Source: Agromyces sp. (GTDB lineage Bacteria > Actinomycetota > Actinomycetes > Actinomycetales > Microbacteriaceae). From it: 21,310 nucleotides of DNA. The notes beneath the pieces are model-generated. The model did not search any database. It saw only the letters and a list, made by a program, of their open reading frames with translations, and was not told where the DNA came from. The stretch is taken from the NCBI GenBank assembly GCA_031178025.1, contig JAPSJU010000010.1, positions 1 to 21,310 on the forward strand, given 5' to 3'. Below are positions 7,225-14,965 of this stretch, piece after piece (the first letter of the stretch is position 1; each line of letters begins with the position of its first letter). The position numbers and the translations under genes were made by a program.

Positions 7225-7256
7225 CGGGTGGCCCGCTCCGGAGAGCGGGCCACCCG
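7225..7256 (-). terminator. Strong hairpin between binding-protein and permease genes (partial terminator or mRNA stabiliser)
   Basis: A perfect 14-bp stem: CGGGTGGCCCGCTC (7225-7238) and its complement (7243-7256), closed by a 4-nt loop. It lies 37 bp past the binding-protein stop and 29 bp before the permease TTG. No long T run follows on the minus strand. Such hairpins in solute-binding-protein operons commonly limit read-through or protect the upstream message, raising binding protein over membrane parts; that role is inferred here. Confidence 0.8.
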
Positions 7257-7293
7257 TTCCTTGCGTAGGAGTGACTCTAGCCGTTCAGCCGGC

Positions 7294-8931
7294 TCAGCCC
7301 TTCGAGAGCGCGGCGAAGCGGAACTTGAAGGACGCGTCGAGCGTGTCCTCTGCGCCCGACACGTCGGTGCCCACGACCGCGACCTGAGCGCCCTGCAGGT
7401 ACGGCACGGTCGACAGGTCGGCCGCCACCTTCTGCTGGATCTCCTCGATGAGCGCGACACGCGCATCGGCGTCGGTCTCCGAGGCCTGCTGGATGATCAG
7501 GTCGTTGACCTCCTGGTTCTCGTAGTGGTTGCCGAGGAAGTTCTCGATGAGGAAGAACGGCGTGATGTAGTTGTCGGCGTCGGAGTAGTCCGGGAACCAG
7601 CCCAGCTGGTACGCCGGGTAGACGTCGGCCGTGCGGTCCTCGGAGTACTGCACCCACTCGGTGGTCTGCAGGTTCACCGTGAACAGGCCCGTGGATTCGA
7701 GCTGGTCCTTGATGAGCGCGTACTCGTCGGCCGAGGACGGACCGTAGTGGTCGTTCGAGTACTGGAGGTTCAGCTCGACGGGCGTCGTGACGCCGGCCGC
7801 GGCCAGGCGCTCGGCCGCCTTGTCGGGGTCGGGCGCACCCGCTCCGTCGCCGTAGAGCTCCTTCAGCGGCTCGATGGCGCCGGCCAGGCCCGCGGGGACG
7901 TAGGAGTAGAGGGGCGTGTAGGTGCCCTTGTACACCTGCTCCGAGAGCTCGTCGCGGTCGATGAGGTCGGCGACGGCCTGCCGCACGGCGAGCGCCTTGG
8001 CCGGGTCGGCCTCAGGGGTCGCGGCGCCGTAGGGCTGCGTGTCGAAGTTGAAGACGATGTAGCGGATCTCGCCACCCGGGCCCTCGACGACCTTCACGTT
8101 GTCGTTGCCCTTGAGGTCCTCGATGTCGGTCGACGAGAGGCTGCGGTGCGCGACATCGATGTTGCCCTCCTGCACGTCGAGCTTCATGTTCGAGGACTCG
8201 GCGTAGTACTTCAGGTTGACCGTCTCCGTCTTCGGCTCGGCGAGCAGACCCTGGTAGTCGGGGTTGGCCGTGAACGACACGAGGTTGTTGAAGTCGTAGC
8301 TCGCGATGACGTACGGGCCGGCGAACGCGTTCGCCTCCACGATCTCCTCGTCGGGCGTGAGCTCGTCGGCCGCGAACACCTCGTCATCGACGATGGCTCC
8401 GGGGAAGCTCGTCAGGATGAGCGGGAAGACCTGGTCGTTCTCGGCCTTGAGGTGGAAGACGACCGTGGTCGGGTCGGGCGCCTCGACGCTGTCGAGGTTG
8501 TACAGCAGGCTCGACGGGCCGTTCGGGTCGGCGATGGCGAGCTGGCGGTCGAAGGTGAACTTCACGTCGGCCGAGTCGAGGTCGTTGCCGTTGGCCCACT
8601 TCAGGCCCTCGGGGAGGGTCACCGTGTACTCGGTCGGTGCCGTGAATTCAGCCGACTCGGCCAGGTCGGGGACGACCTCGGTGCTCTGGTAGTCGGTGTT
8701 CAGCAGGTACGGGAACACCTGGGTCTGCACGGCCAGCGAGCCGTTGTCGTACGAGCCGGCCGGGTCGAGGGTCGTGACCTTGTCGGTCGTGCCGACCGTC
8801 AGCGTGCCGCCTGCCGCCGAGTCGCCGCCGTCGTCGCCACCGGCGGAGCAGCCGGCGAGGGCGAGGGCTGCGACCGAGAGCCCGGCTGCCGCGACGAGTG
8901 CGCGACGCCGCTTCGTGGATGCGGATGTCAT
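7294..8931 (-). CDS. ABC transporter substrate-binding lipoprotein, family 5 (peptide/nickel type)
   Basis: 545 residues. The N-terminus is basic (KRRR, 7-10), then hydrophobic, and ends in the lipobox LAGC with Cys28 as the lipidation site, so the mature protein is membrane-anchored outside the cell. After a Gly/Asp/Ser linker comes GGTLTVGTTDKVTTLDPAG, the typical opening of family 5 binding proteins, then YTVTLPEGLKWANGNDLDSA, the family signature region. The length fits DppA/OppA-like proteins. Its ligand (peptide, sugar, metal chelate or other) cannot be read from the sequence. ATG 8931 is preceded by GGAAGAGG at a fair spacing. It is first in the operon, with a 191-bp upstream region holding the likely promoter. 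Confidence 0.95.
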   Translation of the reverse strand: MTSASTKRRRALVAAAGLSVAALALAGCSAGGDDGGDSAAGGTLTVGTTDKVTTLDPAGSYDNGSLAVQTQVFPYLLNTDYQSTEVVPDLAESAEFTAPTEYTVTLPEGLKWANGNDLDSADVKFTFDRQLAIADPNGPSSLLYNLDSVEAPDPTTVVFHLKAENDQVFPLILTSFPGAIVDDEVFAADELTPDEEIVEANAFAGPYVIASYDFNNLVSFTANPDYQGLLAEPKTETVNLKYYAESSNMKLDVQEGNIDVAHRSLSSTDIEDLKGNDNVKVVEGPGGEIRYIVFNFDTQPYGAATPEADPAKALAVRQAVADLIDRDELSEQVYKGTYTPLYSYVPAGLAGAIEPLKELYGDGAGAPDPDKAAERLAAAGVTTPVELNLQYSNDHYGPSSADEYALIKDQLESTGLFTVNLQTTEWVQYSEDRTADVYPAYQLGWFPDYSDADNYITPFFLIENFLGNHYENQEVNDLIIQQASETDADARVALIEEIQQKVAADLSTVPYLQGAQVAVVGTDVSGAEDTLDASFKFRFAALSKG

Positions 8932-9122
8932 ATCCGTCTACCTCTTCCTGTCAGGACTGAACGCACGGCAGTGACCTGCGGCGCGTTGTCGTATCCCCCA
9001 GACCTAGCACACGGGCCCGGAAAAGTTGCACGGTCCCTCGACTGGACGGAGGAATATTTACCGAAGTGCAACCTTGCGCGCAAGCGATGCGCGTCACCGC
9101 GGTTTCGAGCGCCGCTGAGCGC
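8932..9122 (-). promoter_or_regulatory. Upstream region of the importer operon with inverted repeat
   Basis: No gene is seen in this 191-bp gap between the dnaG stop and the binding-protein start. GTTGCAC (9025-9031) and GTGCAAC (9066-9072) form a perfect 7-bp inverted repeat 34 nt apart, a possible regulator site. A weak -10-like CTAGGT box lies near 9002-9007 (minus strand), about 17 nt after a TGCAAC box; this promoter call is tentative. Confidence 0.35.
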
Positions 9123-11030
9123 TTACTCGTCCCGCAATGCCCGACGCTCGTCCTCGAGCGCGACGAGGGCACGCTGCAACGCGGCGTACGTCGCCGTATC
9201 GGTGCGATCCGTGCGCTGGAGGCGCCCGAGCAGCTCGGACTTCTGGCGCAGCAGCTCGCGATCGACCAGCGCGCTGACCACTCCGCGCACGTAGGCCTCC
9301 AGTTCGGCCTCGCTTCGCTGCGGCACTGGAGCGACCGCGAGCTGGCGCACGACTCCTGCGAACGGCGCCGGCACTTCGCCGACGACCCTGTCGACGCGCA
9401 CCGCCGGATCGTTCGATGCGAGCACCGACGCGATGCCGTCGCGGACCACCGCGAGGGAGGCGTTGCCGAACCTGCTGTCGACGGCGTGGCGGAGCAGCTC
9501 GAGTCCCACCGCGTCGGGGTACTGGAGCATGGCCTGCAGCGCGTCGCGCTCCAGCCGGGTCGACGGATCGTTCGGCAGTTCGGCGATGGAGAACGGACGC
9601 GACGCGGCATCCGACCGGCCCGGGTCCATTCCGCGGCCGGCCGAGGGCGCGGAACCCTGCTGCCCGGCTCCCGGCGCGGCACGGTCGGAGCCTCCCGTTC
9701 CGGCCGCCTTCGACCGGCCGGTCGACGAACGGACGGCTCGGGTCACCTCGGCGAGTTCCATGCCGAGCATGCGCGCGAGCTCACGGGTGTATCCCGGGCG
9801 GAGCGCCGGGTCGCGGATGTCCGCCACGATCGGCGCCGCCGCGCGCAGCGCGCCGACCCGCCCCTCGACGGTCTCGAGGTCGTAGCGCGTGAGGGTGTGC
9901 CGGATGACGAACTCGAACATCGGCGTCCGGGTGTCGACGAGCGAGCGCACCGCAGCGTCCCCCCGCGCGAGGCGGAGGTCGCACGGGTCGAGGCCGTCGG
10001 GTGCGACGGCGACGAACGTCTGCGCCGCGAAGCGCTGCTCCTCGGCGAAGGCTCGCATCGCGGCCTGCTGCCCTGCCGCGTCGCCATCGAAGGTGAAGAC
10101 GACCTCGCCGAGGCCGGAGTCGTCGCCGAGCACTCGTCGGAGCACCTTGATGTGCTCGACGCCGAACGAGGTGCCCGACGTCGCGATCGCCGTCGTGACG
10201 CCGGCGAGGTGGCACGCCATCACGTCGGTGTAGCCCTCGACGACGACGACGCGGTGGGTCTTCGCGATATCGCGCTTCGCGAGGTCGAGGCCGTAGAGCA
10301 CCTGCGCCTTGTGGTAGATCGCGGTCTCCGGCGTGTTCAGGTACTTCGGCCCCTGGTCGTCGTCGAGGAGCCGTCGGGCACCGAAGCCCACGGTCTGGCC
10401 GGTGACGTCGCGGATCGGCCACACGAGCCGACCGCGGAACCGGTCGTACACCCCGCGGTCGCCCTGCGACACGAGGCCGGATGCCGCGAGCTCCTCGGTC
10501 GTGAATCCACGCCCCTTGAGGTGGTTGGTGAGCGCATCCCAGCTCTTCGGTGCGAAGCCGACGCCGAACCGGCGCGCGGCCTCGGCGTCGAACCCGCGTT
10601 CGCCGAGGAAGCGCCGGCCGACGTCGGCCTCGGACGAGCCGAGTCGCTCGAGGAAGAACTCGGCGGCCGCCTGGTTCGCTGCCAGCAGACGAGCACGGTT
10701 GCCGTGATCGGACGCCTGACCGCCGTCCTCGTAATGGAGTTCGAAGCCGATGCGTCCGGCGAGCCGTTCGACGGCCTCGCTGAAGGAGACATGATCCATA
10801 CGCTGGAGGAACGAGTAGACGTCGCCCGACTCGCCGCATCCGAAGCAGTGGTAGTAGCCGAGGCCAGGCCGAACGTGGAAGCTCGGACTGCGCTCGTCGT
10901 GGAAGGGGCACAGCCCCTTCATCGAGCCGACGCCGGCCGATTTCAGGCTCACGTGCTCGCCCACGATGTCGGCGATATTGGTGCGGGCTTTCACCTCTTC
11001 GACATCGCTCTGTCGAATCCGGCCCGCCAT
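9123..11030 (-). CDS. dnaG: DNA primase
   Basis: 635 residues from ATG 11030, which has AGGA eight bases upstream; the frame extends upstream to 11105 but adds no family sequence. The CHC2 zinc ribbon has Cys41, His44, Cys62 and Cys65 (CPFH and CFGC). The catalytic core follows (RFRGRLVWPIRDVTGQTVGF, 197-216) with the TOPRIM acidic residues Glu265 (VVVVEGYTDV) and Asp315/Asp317 (FTFDGDAAG). The C-terminal part, after a Gly/Ser/Ala-rich linker, corresponds to the helicase-binding region. DnaG makes RNA primers for Okazaki fragments at the fork. It lies 78 bp after dgt in the same direction, a usual actinobacterial order. Confidence 0.97.
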   Translation of the reverse strand: MAGRIRQSDVEEVKARTNIADIVGEHVSLKSAGVGSMKGLCPFHDERSPSFHVRPGLGYYHCFGCGESGDVYSFLQRMDHVSFSEAVERLAGRIGFELHYEDGGQASDHGNRARLLAANQAAAEFFLERLGSSEADVGRRFLGERGFDAEAARRFGVGFAPKSWDALTNHLKGRGFTTEELAASGLVSQGDRGVYDRFRGRLVWPIRDVTGQTVGFGARRLLDDDQGPKYLNTPETAIYHKAQVLYGLDLAKRDIAKTHRVVVVEGYTDVMACHLAGVTTAIATSGTSFGVEHIKVLRRVLGDDSGLGEVVFTFDGDAAGQQAAMRAFAEEQRFAAQTFVAVAPDGLDPCDLRLARGDAAVRSLVDTRTPMFEFVIRHTLTRYDLETVEGRVGALRAAAPIVADIRDPALRPGYTRELARMLGMELAEVTRAVRSSTGRSKAAGTGGSDRAAPGAGQQGSAPSAGRGMDPGRSDAASRPFSIAELPNDPSTRLERDALQAMLQYPDAVGLELLRHAVDSRFGNASLAVVRDGIASVLASNDPAVRVDRVVGEVPAPFAGVVRQLAVAPVPQRSEAELEAYVRGVVSALVDRELLRQKSELLGRLQRTDRTDTATYAALQRALVALEDERRALRDE

Positions 11031-11108
11031 GGCTCTCATCCTAGTTCGCCGGAACGCCCACACGGCCGATGGCGCCGGTCGTTCGCCGACCGCTCGCCCC
11101 AGCACGAC

Positions 11109-12365
11109 TCATCGCTGCACGAGTCGCTCGTACCAGGCGAGTGCCGACTGGTCGGTGAGGCTGGCCACCTGGTCGACGACCACGCGTCGGCGCGCGGCGT
11201 CGTGGTCGGCGGTCCTCCAGTCCTCGGCGAAGCCGGGGTCGAGGTGGCGATCCGCGGTATCGAACAGTGCGTCGGCGAGGGACACGAGCACCTGCCGCTG
11301 CTGCGCGTAGATGGGCTGTCGGGTGTTGTGCGACATCACGAACGCGGCGACGATGCCCTTCAGCACCGCGATCTCAGCCTGGATCTCACGCGGCACGATG
11401 ACGTCGGCGTCGAACCGGATGAGGCTCGCGAGTGGGAACGCGGATCGGGTGGCCTCGGTCGCGGCATGGGCGAACCGCCCGATGAGCTGGCTGGTGAGGT
11501 TCTTGAGCCGTGCCTGATCCCGACGACTGCCGCTCCACGTGTCGATCCAGGCGTCCAGGGAGTCGAGCCGGTCGAACGCCGCGATGAGCTCGTCATGCGA
11601 GATCGCGCCCCCGATCCACTCGTACATCGAGGAGACGAGGGCGTCGTGGTCGACGCGCGCGCCGAGTGCGGCGACGTCGACGTACCCGTTGACGATCGCG
11701 TCCTCGAAGTCGTGCACCGAGTAGGCGATGTCGTCGGAGAGGTCCATGACCTGCGCCTCGATGCAGAGTCGTCGCTCCGGCGCGCCCGCCCGCATCCACT
11801 CGAAGACGGCGATGTCGTCGTGGTAGAACCCGAACTTCGCCCGCCCGCTCGGATCGGCGACCGCGGCGGTCTCGGGCCACGGGTACTTGCAGCTCGCGTC
11901 GAGGCTCGCTCGCGTGAGGTTCAGTCCGTAGCTGCGACCGTCGTCGCCGAAGACCTTCGGTTCGAGGCGCGTGAGGATGCGCAGCGTCTGCGCATTGCCC
12001 TCGAACCCGCCGATGTCGGCGGCCCACATGTTGAGTGCCTTCTCGCCGTTGTGCCCGAACGGCGGATGACCGAGGTCGTGCGCGAGGCAGGCGGTGTCGA
12101 CGACGTCGGGGTCGAGGCCGAGGGACGCGGCGAGCTCGCGGCCGACCTGGGCCACCTCGAGCGAGTGCGTGAGCCGGTTGCGAGCGAAGTCGAGCCCGGC
12201 AGTGGGGCTGAGCACCTGCGTCTTGGCGGCGAGGCGCCGAAGCGCGCTCGAGTGCAGGAGCCGCGCGCGGTCACGGGCGAAGTCGCTGCGCCGGCTCAGG
12301 TGCTCCTCGGGCAACCAGCGCTCGGTGTCGGCGTGCTCGTAGCCGCCGAACAGTCGTTCCCGCAC
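11109..12365 (-). CDS. dgt: Deoxyguanosinetriphosphate triphosphohydrolase-like protein (HD domain)
   Basis: 418 residues from GTG 12365, one base after the dusB stop. HD-domain metal ligands are visible: His67 in RNRLTHSLEVAQ, His96-Asp97 in CLAHDLGHPPFGHNGE, and the later Asp in MDLSDDIAYS. The segment SALRRLAAKTQVLSP is typical of bacterial dNTPases. The family hydrolyses dNTPs to deoxynucleosides and triphosphate, adjusting dNTP pools. The reading frame is open further upstream to 12860, but that part overlaps dusB and has no family similarity. The neighbour dnaG makes a replication-linked context plausible. Substrate range (dGTP or several dNTPs) is not predictable from sequence. Confidence 0.95.
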   Translation of the reverse strand: MRERLFGGYEHADTERWLPEEHLSRRSDFARDRARLLHSSALRRLAAKTQVLSPTAGLDFARNRLTHSLEVAQVGRELAASLGLDPDVVDTACLAHDLGHPPFGHNGEKALNMWAADIGGFEGNAQTLRILTRLEPKVFGDDGRSYGLNLTRASLDASCKYPWPETAAVADPSGRAKFGFYHDDIAVFEWMRAGAPERRLCIEAQVMDLSDDIAYSVHDFEDAIVNGYVDVAALGARVDHDALVSSMYEWIGGAISHDELIAAFDRLDSLDAWIDTWSGSRRDQARLKNLTSQLIGRFAHAATEATRSAFPLASLIRFDADVIVPREIQAEIAVLKGIVAAFVMSHNTRQPIYAQQRQVLVSLADALFDTADRHLDPGFAEDWRTADHDAARRRVVVDQVASLTDQSALAWYERLVQR

Positions 12366-12366
12366 C

Positions 12367-13524
12367 TCAGCCGCCGCTCGTGTCGAGCTCTGCGTCGACG
12401 AGCGTCGTGCGATCGGTGCCGACGAGGTCCTGCGACTCCAGCCATCCGTCGGGCAGCGCCGGCTTCTTCGGCGTGCCGGCGCGCCCTCGCGGCCCTTCGG
12501 CGCCCTCACCGGGGTACGGCATCGTCGGGTCGAGCGTGCCGAGCAGCTCGTCGAGCTGTGCGAGGGATCCGACGGTCGCGAGCTTGGCGCGCAGTTCTCC
12601 ACCGACGGGGTAGCCCTTGAAGTACCAGGCCACGTGCTTGCGGATGTCGCGACACCCGCGCTCCTCGCTTTCGAAGAACTCGGCGAGCAGCTCGGCGTGG
12701 CGGCGGAACGTCTGCGCGACCTCGCCGAGGCTGGGCTGCGCCGTGCGGTGCTCGCCCCGGAATGCCGCCGCGAGGTCGCCGAAGAGCCATGGCCGGCCGA
12801 GGCATCCGCGCCCGACGACGACGCCGTCGCAGCCGGTCTCCGCCACCATGCGCAGCGCATCGTCGGCCGACCAGATGTCGCCGTTGCCGAGCACGGGAAC
12901 GCTCGTCACCGCCTCTTTGAGCCGGGCGATCGCCGACCAGTCCGCCTGGCCCGAGTAGAACTCGGCCGCCGTGCGGGCGTGGAGGGCGATCGAGGCGACG
13001 CCGGCTCCCTCGGCGATGCGCCCGGCCTCGAGATACGTGAGGTGATCGGCGTCGATGCCCTTGCGCATCTTCACCGTCAGCGGAACGTCGCCGGCGGCCC
13101 GCACAGCCTGCTCGACGATGTCGCGGAAGAGTGCGCTCTTCCACGGCAGCGCGGCTCCCCCGCCCTTGCGCGTGACCTTCGGCACGGGACAACCGAAGTT
13201 CAGGTCGATGTGGTCGGCCCGGTCTTCGGCGACGAGCATCGTGACGGCTTCGGCGACGGTCTTCGGATCGACCCCGTACAGCTGGATGGATCGAGGCACC
13301 TCGGACTCGTGATGGGTGATGAGCCGCATGGACTCGGGCGTGCGCTCGACGAGCGCGCGCGACGTGATCATCTCGGAGACGTAGAGGCCGGCGCCGAACT
13401 CGCGGCACAGTCGGCGGAACGCCGTGTTCGTGATGCCCGCCATGGGCGCGAGCACCACCGGGACGTCGAGTTCGAGCCCGCCGATGGAGAGCGGGCCCGC
13501 GGGCAGCGTGGTGGTGGAGGACAT
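12367..13524 (-). CDS. dusB: tRNA dihydrouridine synthase (DusB-like)
   Basis: 385 residues from ATG 13524, preceded by a GGGAGA Shine-Dalgarno about 11 nt upstream. It is an FMN TIM-barrel enzyme that reduces uridine in the tRNA D-loop. Motifs: VLAPMAGITNTAFRRL (24-39), catalytic Cys112 in DLNFGCPVPKVTRKGGGAAL, VKMRKGID, VPVLGNGDIWS and VVGRGCLGRPWLF. The C-terminal 50 residues (Gly/Pro-rich, GEGAEGPRGRAGTPKKPALP) extend beyond the catalytic fold and look partly disordered. The frame is open upstream to 13794 but that part overlaps the divergent ybaK-like gene. It is first in a dus-dgt-dnaG run with a 1-nt gap to dgt. Confidence 0.95.
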   Translation of the reverse strand: MSSTTTLPAGPLSIGGLELDVPVVLAPMAGITNTAFRRLCREFGAGLYVSEMITSRALVERTPESMRLITHHESEVPRSIQLYGVDPKTVAEAVTMLVAEDRADHIDLNFGCPVPKVTRKGGGAALPWKSALFRDIVEQAVRAAGDVPLTVKMRKGIDADHLTYLEAGRIAEGAGVASIALHARTAAEFYSGQADWSAIARLKEAVTSVPVLGNGDIWSADDALRMVAETGCDGVVVGRGCLGRPWLFGDLAAAFRGEHRTAQPSLGEVAQTFRRHAELLAEFFESEERGCRDIRKHVAWYFKGYPVGGELRAKLATVGSLAQLDELLGTLDPTMPYPGEGAEGPRGRAGTPKKPALPDGWLESQDLVGTDRTTLVDAELDTSGG

Positions 13525-13615
13525 CACCGTCGATTCTCCCAGAGATACCGGCGACGTCGTCCGCCACGCGATCGCGCGCCTAGGATTCCGAGGAGGACGA
13601 GTTCTGGAGGACGAG
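13525..13615. promoter_or_regulatory. Divergent promoter region between dusB and the YbaK-like gene
   Basis: 91 bp between two divergent starts. On the plus strand TAGGAT (13581-13586) is a plausible -10 box. GGAGGACGAG occurs twice (13592-13601 and 13606-13615). The second copy supplies the GGAGG 5 nt before ATG 13616, while the first precedes no start codon. No clear -35 box is seen. Confidence 0.4.
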
Positions 13616-14098
13616 ATGGTCGACGCGGCGCTGACCGGTGCGGATCGAGTGCGAGCGGATGCCGAGGCCCGCGGCCTCGAGGTCGAGATCATCGAACGCC
13701 CGGCCGCCCGCAGCCTCGACGAGGCCGCCGAACTGCTCGGCATCACGCCCGCCGACATCGTGAAATCGCTCGTGGTGAAGCGCAGCGACGACACCTACGT
13801 CTTCGCGCTCGTACCAGGTGGGCGCAAGATCTCCTGGCCGAAGCTCCGCAACCTGCTCGGCGTGAACAAGCTCCAGCTGCCGGATGCCTCGCTCGCCCTC
13901 GCCGCCACCGGCTACGAGCGCGGCACCATCACGCCGCTCGGATCCACCACGGCGTGGCCCGTCGTCGCCGACGAGACGATCGCCGGTCGTCGCGTGTCGA
14001 TGGGCGCCGGTGAGCACGGCCGAAGCCTCTTCGTCGACGCCGACCGACTCATCGAGGCCCTCGACGCGACGGTCGCCGACATCACCGACCCGGAGTAG
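13616..14098 (+). CDS. YbaK/EbsC-family aminoacyl-tRNA deacylase
   Basis: 160 residues, matching the usual size of single-domain YbaK/ProX proteins that hydrolyse mischarged Cys-, Ala- or similar tRNAs. The conserved lysine sits in ITPADIVKSLVVK (Lys50). The family pattern continues with YVFALVPGGRKISWPKLRNLL, ATGYERGTITPLG (the Gly-rich and Pro-containing active-site loop) and the C-terminal SMGAGEHGRSLFVDADRLIEAL. The start ATG 13616 has GGAGG at ideal distance; a longer frame to 13424 overlaps dusB. Which mischarged tRNA it edits is not predictable. It is convergent with the dsbA cluster, the gap to the next stop being only 3 bp. Confidence 0.92.
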   Translation: MVDAALTGADRVRADAEARGLEVEIIERPAARSLDEAAELLGITPADIVKSLVVKRSDDTYVFALVPGGRKISWPKLRNLLGVNKLQLPDASLALAATGYERGTITPLGSTTAWPVVADETIAGRRVSMGAGEHGRSLFVDADRLIEALDATVADITDPE

Positions 14099-14109
14099 TC
14101 GCTACTCCG
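14091..14109. terminator. Palindrome made of two convergent stop codons
   Basis: CGGAGTAG-TCG-CTACTCCG: 8-bp perfect arms around a 3-nt loop. The left arm ends with the TAG stop of the YbaK-like gene (14096-14098) and the right arm holds the TAG stop of the small minus-strand ORF (14104-14102). It can form a hairpin in both transcripts. No T tract is present, so terminator strength is uncertain. Confidence 0.55.
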
Positions 14110-14236
14110 CGGTGGTCGAGCCGGGCACGATGCACACGTCGCCCTCGCACACCATCGCCGCCGGATCGCCCGCCACCATGGTGAACGGCGACGGCACCGC
14201 GGCATCCCTCGGTGTGTCGGGCGTGCCGGCGATCAC
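14102..14236 (-). CDS. Small 44-residue protein with C-x4-C, downstream of dsbA (function unknown)
   Basis: The GTG start at 14236 overlaps the dsbA stop (GTGA, 14236-14233), the same coupling used elsewhere in the window. The frame runs 44 codons to TAG (14104-14102). The product has no signal peptide; its second half, AGDPAAMVCEGDVCIVPG, carries two cysteines (Cys30, Cys35) in acidic-hydrophobic context and resembles a short folded tail rather than random GC-rich sequence. I do not recognise a family. Position after an oxidoreductase suggests a redox- or metal-linked role, which is inference. Support for reality: start coupling and a stop codon in a palindrome shared with the facing gene. 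It could alternatively be a non-coding 3' region. Confidence 0.55.
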   Translation of the reverse strand: MIAGTPDTPRDAAVPSPFTMVAGDPAAMVCEGDVCIVPGSTTAE

Positions 14237-14916
14237 GCCGCCGCCCCGTCGCGCTCGCCGGCGAGCTGCGCCAGGACCTGCGAGAAGACCTGTGCCGGCT
14301 GCGCGCCCGAGACGCCGTACTTGCCGTCGAAGACGAAGAACGGCACGCCGTTGATGCCGTACGCGCCGGCCTGGGCGATGTCCGCCTCCACGGCGGCGGC
14401 GTACCGACCCGTTCGGAGCGCGTCACGCGCGGCGTCCGCATCGAGGCCGACCTCGACCGCCAGTTCCACGAGCTCCTCGGGACGTCCGACGTGCCGCCCC
14501 TCGGTGAAGTACGCGCGGAAGAGCCGCTCGGAGAGCTCGAGCTGGCGGCCGTGCTCCTTCGCGAAGTGGAGCAGTTCGTGCGCCTTCAGGGTCTTCGTGT
14601 GCTGCAGGGCGTCGTAGTCGTAGTCGAGACCGGCCTGCGCGGCGACGCCCGTGACGCGCTCGATCATCTCGCGCGCCTGCTCGACCGGGATGCCCTTGTG
14701 CCCGGCGAGGAAGTCCACCTCGGACCCTTCGAAGTCGACCGGGGTGTCGGGCGCCAGCTCGAAGGAGTGGTACTCGATCTCCACGTCGGGGGCGTCGGCG
14801 CCGAGCGCCGCGATGCCGCCCTCGAGGTGCCGCTTGCCGATGTAGCACCAGGGGCACGCGATGTCGGACCAGATGTCGATCTTGATGGGAGTCGTCACGG
14901 TGAGGGCCAACGCCAT
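14233..14916 (-). CDS. DsbA-family oxidoreductase (FrnE-like), cytoplasmic
   Basis: 227 residues from ATG 14916 (an in-frame GTG at 14898 is an alternative). It is a thioredoxin-fold DsbA protein: IDIWSDIACPWCYIGKRHLE at the N-terminus with active-site CPWC (21-24), a helical insertion (about 60-170), and the cis-proline loop GINGVPFFVF with Pro192. No signal peptide or membrane segment is present, so it acts in the cytoplasm, as do FrnE-type proteins linked to oxidative-stress tolerance or 2-hydroxychromene-2-carboxylate isomerase relatives. It lies 49 bp after uppS and its stop overlaps the start of the small ORF. Substrate unknown. Confidence 0.93.
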   Translation of the reverse strand: MALALTVTTPIKIDIWSDIACPWCYIGKRHLEGGIAALGADAPDVEIEYHSFELAPDTPVDFEGSEVDFLAGHKGIPVEQAREMIERVTGVAAQAGLDYDYDALQHTKTLKAHELLHFAKEHGRQLELSERLFRAYFTEGRHVGRPEELVELAVEVGLDADAARDALRTGRYAAAVEADIAQAGAYGINGVPFFVFDGKYGVSGAQPAQVFSQVLAQLAGERDGAAA

Positions 14917-14965
14917 TCCATGCGGACGTATTCCAGCGTCGACGACTCCGCGGCGCAGGCTCTCG

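Noticed and set aside
9066..12620. 1184-codon plus-strand ORF opposite dnaG and dgt
   Set aside because: Same reason: it is a mirror frame of two well-recognised genes, with Val/Glu/Arg/His-rich composition and no family motif.
12366..12860. Longer start for dgt inside dusB
   Set aside because: Conserved dNTPase sequence begins at the GTG at 12365, and the upstream frame overlaps the dusB 3' end with Ser/Arg-rich non-family sequence.
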